Part shown: one piece after another, positions 5,563 through 7,566 of the stretch | Numbering within the stretch: the first letter of the stretch is position 1 | Layout: each line of letters opens with the position of its first letter | Assembly: GCA_038213005.1 (NCBI GenBank) | Contig: JBBQTU010000205.1 | Coordinates: 1-7,566 of the forward strand | DNA from: JBBQTU01 sp038213005 | Lineage (GTDB): Bacteria > Planctomycetota > Phycisphaerae > Tepidisphaerales > Tepidisphaeraceae | DNA: 7,566 bases | Direction: 5' to 3' | Position numbers and translations under genes: made by a program | Notes under the pieces: model-generated | The model's input: the letters and a program-made list of their open reading frames with translations, nothing else | The model's database searches: none | What the model was told of the DNA's origin: nothing

Positions 5563-6918
5563 GTGTCCAAAGTCCAACCTGTTGTTTGTGAATCACTGGA
5601 GAGCCGATTTCTGATGGCCGCGGTCGAACCGACGGCCATGGAAGTCTATTTCGTCACCCTGATCAACCGCGCCCGCATGCACCCGGAGGGCGAGGCGCTG
5701 CGATATGGGATCACGATCAACGAAGGGCTGGCCCCCGGCACGATCTCACGCACGCCGCTTCCGCCTGTCGCGATCAGCAACACCCTCACCGACGCCGCCC
5801 GTGGTCACAGCCGCCAGATGCTCACTGCCGGCGCGCTCGAACACGAGGGCATCGGTGACGGCACCATCCTCGACCGCTTGATCCTGGCCGGCTATTACCC
5901 CATCTATCCTGCCGCCATTGCCGAGAACATCGGCTGGCACGGCGCCAGTTCCGGCTGGCCTGATCCGCAGGCCACCGTCGATCTCCTCCATCATGACTTG
6001 TTCGTGGATGCCGCCGTCTCGGATCGCATACACCGCATCATCCTCATGACCCCTGACATGACCGAGGTGGGGGTGGGCTATGTCGCGGGCACGTTCCGCA
6101 GTGGCGCGACCAACTGGAATTCGATGATGGTCAGTCAGGAGTTCGCCTACACCTCCGGCAACCGCTTTATCACCGGCGTCGCCTATAGCGACACCGTGCA
6201 ACGGGATAAGGCCTATACTCCCGGCGAAGGACTCAGCAGCATGCAGATCCAGGCGCAGCGCCTGTCGGACGGCAAAGTGTTCTCCGTCACCACCGGCCAG
6301 GCGGGCGCCTACAGCCTGCCGGTGCCGCTGGGCACCTACCGCATCACCGCGTCTGGCGGCGGACTACCCACGCCGATCGTGCGCGACGATGTCGTGATGG
6401 CCGGCAGCAACGTGCTCACCGACTTCCGCATCCGCCCGTCGCTGTCCCCCCGCCTCAGCGACTGCGGCGTGCTCCATGTCGATGGCACCGCGGGAAATGA
6501 CCTGATCAGCCTGAGCCTCGCCGGCACCCAACTGCTGGTGAAAGTCAACGCATCGACCTGGACGTTCCCGGCCGACCAAGTCACGGCAACCGAGATATGG
6601 GGCTGGCAGGGCAATGACACGATCCTCGGCAGTGCGATCGGCGATGTCATCGACGGCATGTGGGGTGATGACGTGCTCTCCGGCCGTGCCGGCGACGATT
6701 TCATCTCCGGCGGCACCGGCAACGACGCCATCAGCGGTGGTGGCGGCAGCGACACCCTTTATGGCAACGCCGGAATCGATATGATCCAAGGCGGCAGCGG
6801 CGACGACGTGATCTGGGGCGGCGGCGGCCGCGACAAGATCGACGGCGGTCTCGGCGACAACTCGTCGGACTACAATCCGCTGGAAACCAGAATCAACATC
6901 CAGCACCTGCTGGTCTGA
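5563..6918 (+). CDS. Secreted CAP-domain protein with RTX calcium-binding repeats and LEPR-XLL-like N-terminus
   Basis: From GTG 5563 this is a 451-residue protein. Residues 12-20, LESRFLMAA, resemble the N-terminal LEPR-XLL motif found on planctomycete surface and secreted proteins. A CAP/SCP-like domain (about 26-196) follows: LINRARMHPEG, GHSRQM (His82), LEHEG (His94), AENIGW (Glu121) and RIHRIILM (His157) are the usual cavity residues. A segment at about 218-288 with GQAGAYSLPVPLGTYRITA looks like a carboxypeptidase-regulatory or CNA-B type beta-sandwich. Nine consecutive nonapeptides (348-428), each with Asp at position 5 and Gly at position 9, form an RTX calcium-binding roll; one isolated unit lies near 308-316. 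A role at the cell surface or outside is likely; the ligand is unknown. Start is uncertain: GTG 5560 and TTG 5539 are in frame; GTG 5563 follows a GGGGG stretch and fits the short leader typical of the motif. No clear promoter is seen in the ~200 bases upstream, which hold a T8 run at about 5478-5485. Confidence 0.87.
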   Translation: MSKVQPVVCESLESRFLMAAVEPTAMEVYFVTLINRARMHPEGEALRYGITINEGLAPGTISRTPLPPVAISNTLTDAARGHSRQMLTAGALEHEGIGDGTILDRLILAGYYPIYPAAIAENIGWHGASSGWPDPQATVDLLHHDLFVDAAVSDRIHRIILMTPDMTEVGVGYVAGTFRSGATNWNSMMVSQEFAYTSGNRFITGVAYSDTVQRDKAYTPGEGLSSMQIQAQRLSDGKVFSVTTGQAGAYSLPVPLGTYRITASGGGLPTPIVRDDVVMAGSNVLTDFRIRPSLSPRLSDCGVLHVDGTAGNDLISLSLAGTQLLVKVNASTWTFPADQVTATEIWGWQGNDTILGSAIGDVIDGMWGDDVLSGRAGDDFISGGTGNDAISGGGGSDTLYGNAGIDMIQGGSGDDVIWGGGGRDKIDGGLGDNSSDYNPLETRINIQHLLV

Positions 6919-6939
6919 CCCCTTGCACGGACTGCTGCT

Positions 6940-7326
6940 ATGAGCGACTACAGCGACAAGGTCATTGATCACTACAACAACCCGCGCAACGTCGGCTCGA
7001 TGGATAAGACCGACGCGGCCGTCGGCACCGGCGTCGTTGGCGCCCCCGAGTGCGGCGACGTCATGAAACTTCAGATCCGCGTCGACGCCGCCGGCCGCAT
7101 CCTCGACGCGAAGTTCAAGACCTACGGCTGTGGCAGCGCCATCGCCGCCAGTTCCCTCGCCACCGAATGGATCAAAGGCAAAACCCTCGATCAGGCCCTG
7201 GACATCCGCAACACCGACATCGCCAGCGAACTGGCGCTCCCGCCGGTAAAAGTCCACTGCTCAGTCCTGGCCGAAGAAGCCATCAAGTCGGCGATCGAGG
7301 ACCTGAAGAAGAAGCAGCAGAAATAG
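6940..7326 (+). CDS. iscU: Fe-S cluster assembly scaffold IscU
   Basis: This 128-residue protein has the same length as E. coli IscU, on which [2Fe-2S] clusters are built using sulfur from a cysteine desulfurase and then handed on. Cluster ligands are all present: Cys38 and Asp40 in GAPECGDVMKLQ, Cys64 in YGCGSAIAASS, and His106-Cys107 in KVHCSVLAEEAI. LPPVK (100-104) is the motif known to be recognised by the HscA chaperone. The N-terminus YSDKVIDHYNNPRNVGSM is also typical. No desulfurase, HscA/HscB or ferredoxin gene lies in the window. The next gene upstream is the unrelated CAP protein, 21 bases away; co-transcription is possible but would be fortuitous. No Shine-Dalgarno is visible before ATG 6940. 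Confidence 0.96.
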   Translation: MSDYSDKVIDHYNNPRNVGSMDKTDAAVGTGVVGAPECGDVMKLQIRVDAAGRILDAKFKTYGCGSAIAASSLATEWIKGKTLDQALDIRNTDIASELALPPVKVHCSVLAEEAIKSAIEDLKKKQQK

Positions 7327-7331
7327 CCGGC

Positions 7332-7354
7332 GCTCAGGCGAGCGGCGTCTGAGC
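7332..7354 (+). terminator. Possible hairpin after iscU
   Basis: A 6-bp stem, GCTCAG/CTGAGC, around an 11-base loop begins 5 bases after the iscU stop. No T-run follows directly (only CTCTTT about 15 bases later), so it may protect the 3' end or be a weak terminator. Confidence 0.3.
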
Positions 7355-7372
7355 CCCCGAGCGCACCTCTTT

Positions 7373-7422
7373 AGCCCCAACGTGGCGCAATTCATAAGCC
7401 TGGGGCAACGCCCCAGGTGGTC
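7373..7422. repeat. Double-hairpin dispersed repeat, unit A
   Basis: A 50-bp unit starting AGCCCCAACG, with a perfect hairpin at 7399-7417 (CCTGGGGC, AAC loop, GCCCCAGG). The first hairpin (AGCCCC...GTGGCG) is weakened by a T. It differs from unit B by two substitutions and one indel. No coding potential is seen. Confidence 0.85.
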
Positions 7423-7451
7423 TCAAGACCGGCACGCGCCGGCCGCTCTTC

Positions 7452-7502
7452 AGCCCCAACGGGGCGTAATTCATAAGCCTGGGGCAACGCCCCAGGGTGG
7501 TC
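7452..7502. repeat. Double-hairpin dispersed repeat, unit B
   Basis: A 51-bp unit 79 bases after unit A. It has a first hairpin GCCCC-AAC-GGGGC, a TAATTCATAAG linker, and a second hairpin at 7478-7496 identical to that of unit A, followed by GTGGTC. The 29-base spacer before it holds another small hairpin (CCGGC-ACGC-GCCGG, 7429-7442). Confidence 0.85.
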
Positions 7503-7531
7503 GGTAGCGATATCTCGAAGGGTTTGGTGTG

Positions 7532-7566
7532 AGCCCTGAAAGGGCGTAACTTATCGTCGCGTCGCC
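7532..7566. repeat. Diverged third repeat unit, partial at window edge
   Basis: AGCCCTGAAAGGGCGTAACTTA repeats the plan of units A and B in two parts: a hairpin GCCCT-GAA-AGGGC, then TAACTTAT in place of TAATTCATA. The spacing (80 bases after unit B) matches the 79-base period. The unit appears to continue beyond the window. Confidence 0.55.

Noticed and set aside
6364..7257. Minus-strand open frame (297 codons) across the CAP gene 3' part and iscU
   Set aside because: It is antisense to two genes with clear domain signatures; the translation is Ala/Val/Asp-rich shadow sequence without recognisable features.

Overview
The window most likely comes from a Planctomycetota genome, possibly of the Phycisphaerae type. 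It is GC-rich. It carries a secreted protein with an N-terminal LESRFL motif of the planctomycete LEPR-XLL kind, a tiny Lys/Ala-rich basic protein, a UbiA-type prenyltransferase start, and palindromic dispersed repeats. The taxonomic placement is inference from gene style, not from a phylogenetic marker.

Layout: the left edge holds the 5' end of a UbiA-family prenyltransferase gene (minus strand, GTG start, cut by the window edge), divergent from a small three-helix membrane protein of unknown function (259-627). Next comes the most distinctive block, 641-1773. It has two tandem ~155-bp repeat units, an intact REP-associated tyrosine transposase (RAYT) gene, and a third repeat unit starting at the base after the RAYT stop codon. 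Each unit is bounded by two inverted hairpins that start with GTG and share a bulged-stem architecture, so the block carries six REP hairpins. It looks like a REP/RAYT system ('REPtron') whose units also contain a conserved ~100-nt core.

On the minus strand an arfB-like ribosome-rescue hydrolase gene follows a four-helix CopD-like membrane protein gene in a likely two-gene operon. The arfB stop codon uses the outermost base of the third repeat unit. Pointing the other way, a well-formed promoter and a strong Shine-Dalgarno drive a 24-codon gene for an extremely basic Lys/Ala peptide (3027-3101). A near-perfect hairpin with T-tracts on both strands separates it from the convergent ftsH gene (3284-5302, minus strand). 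FtsH is full length, with all protease residues and an unusual Asp in the Walker A loop.

The right part has a secreted CAP-domain protein with a beta-sandwich-like segment and a nine-unit RTX calcium-binding array (5563-6918). It is followed 21 bases later by iscU, the Fe-S scaffold (6940-7326). The last ~200 bases are non-coding and hold two copies, plus a diverged third, of a double-hairpin dispersed repeat that continues past the window. Apart from the membrane-protein/arfB pair, neighbours are functionally unrelated housekeeping or accessory genes.
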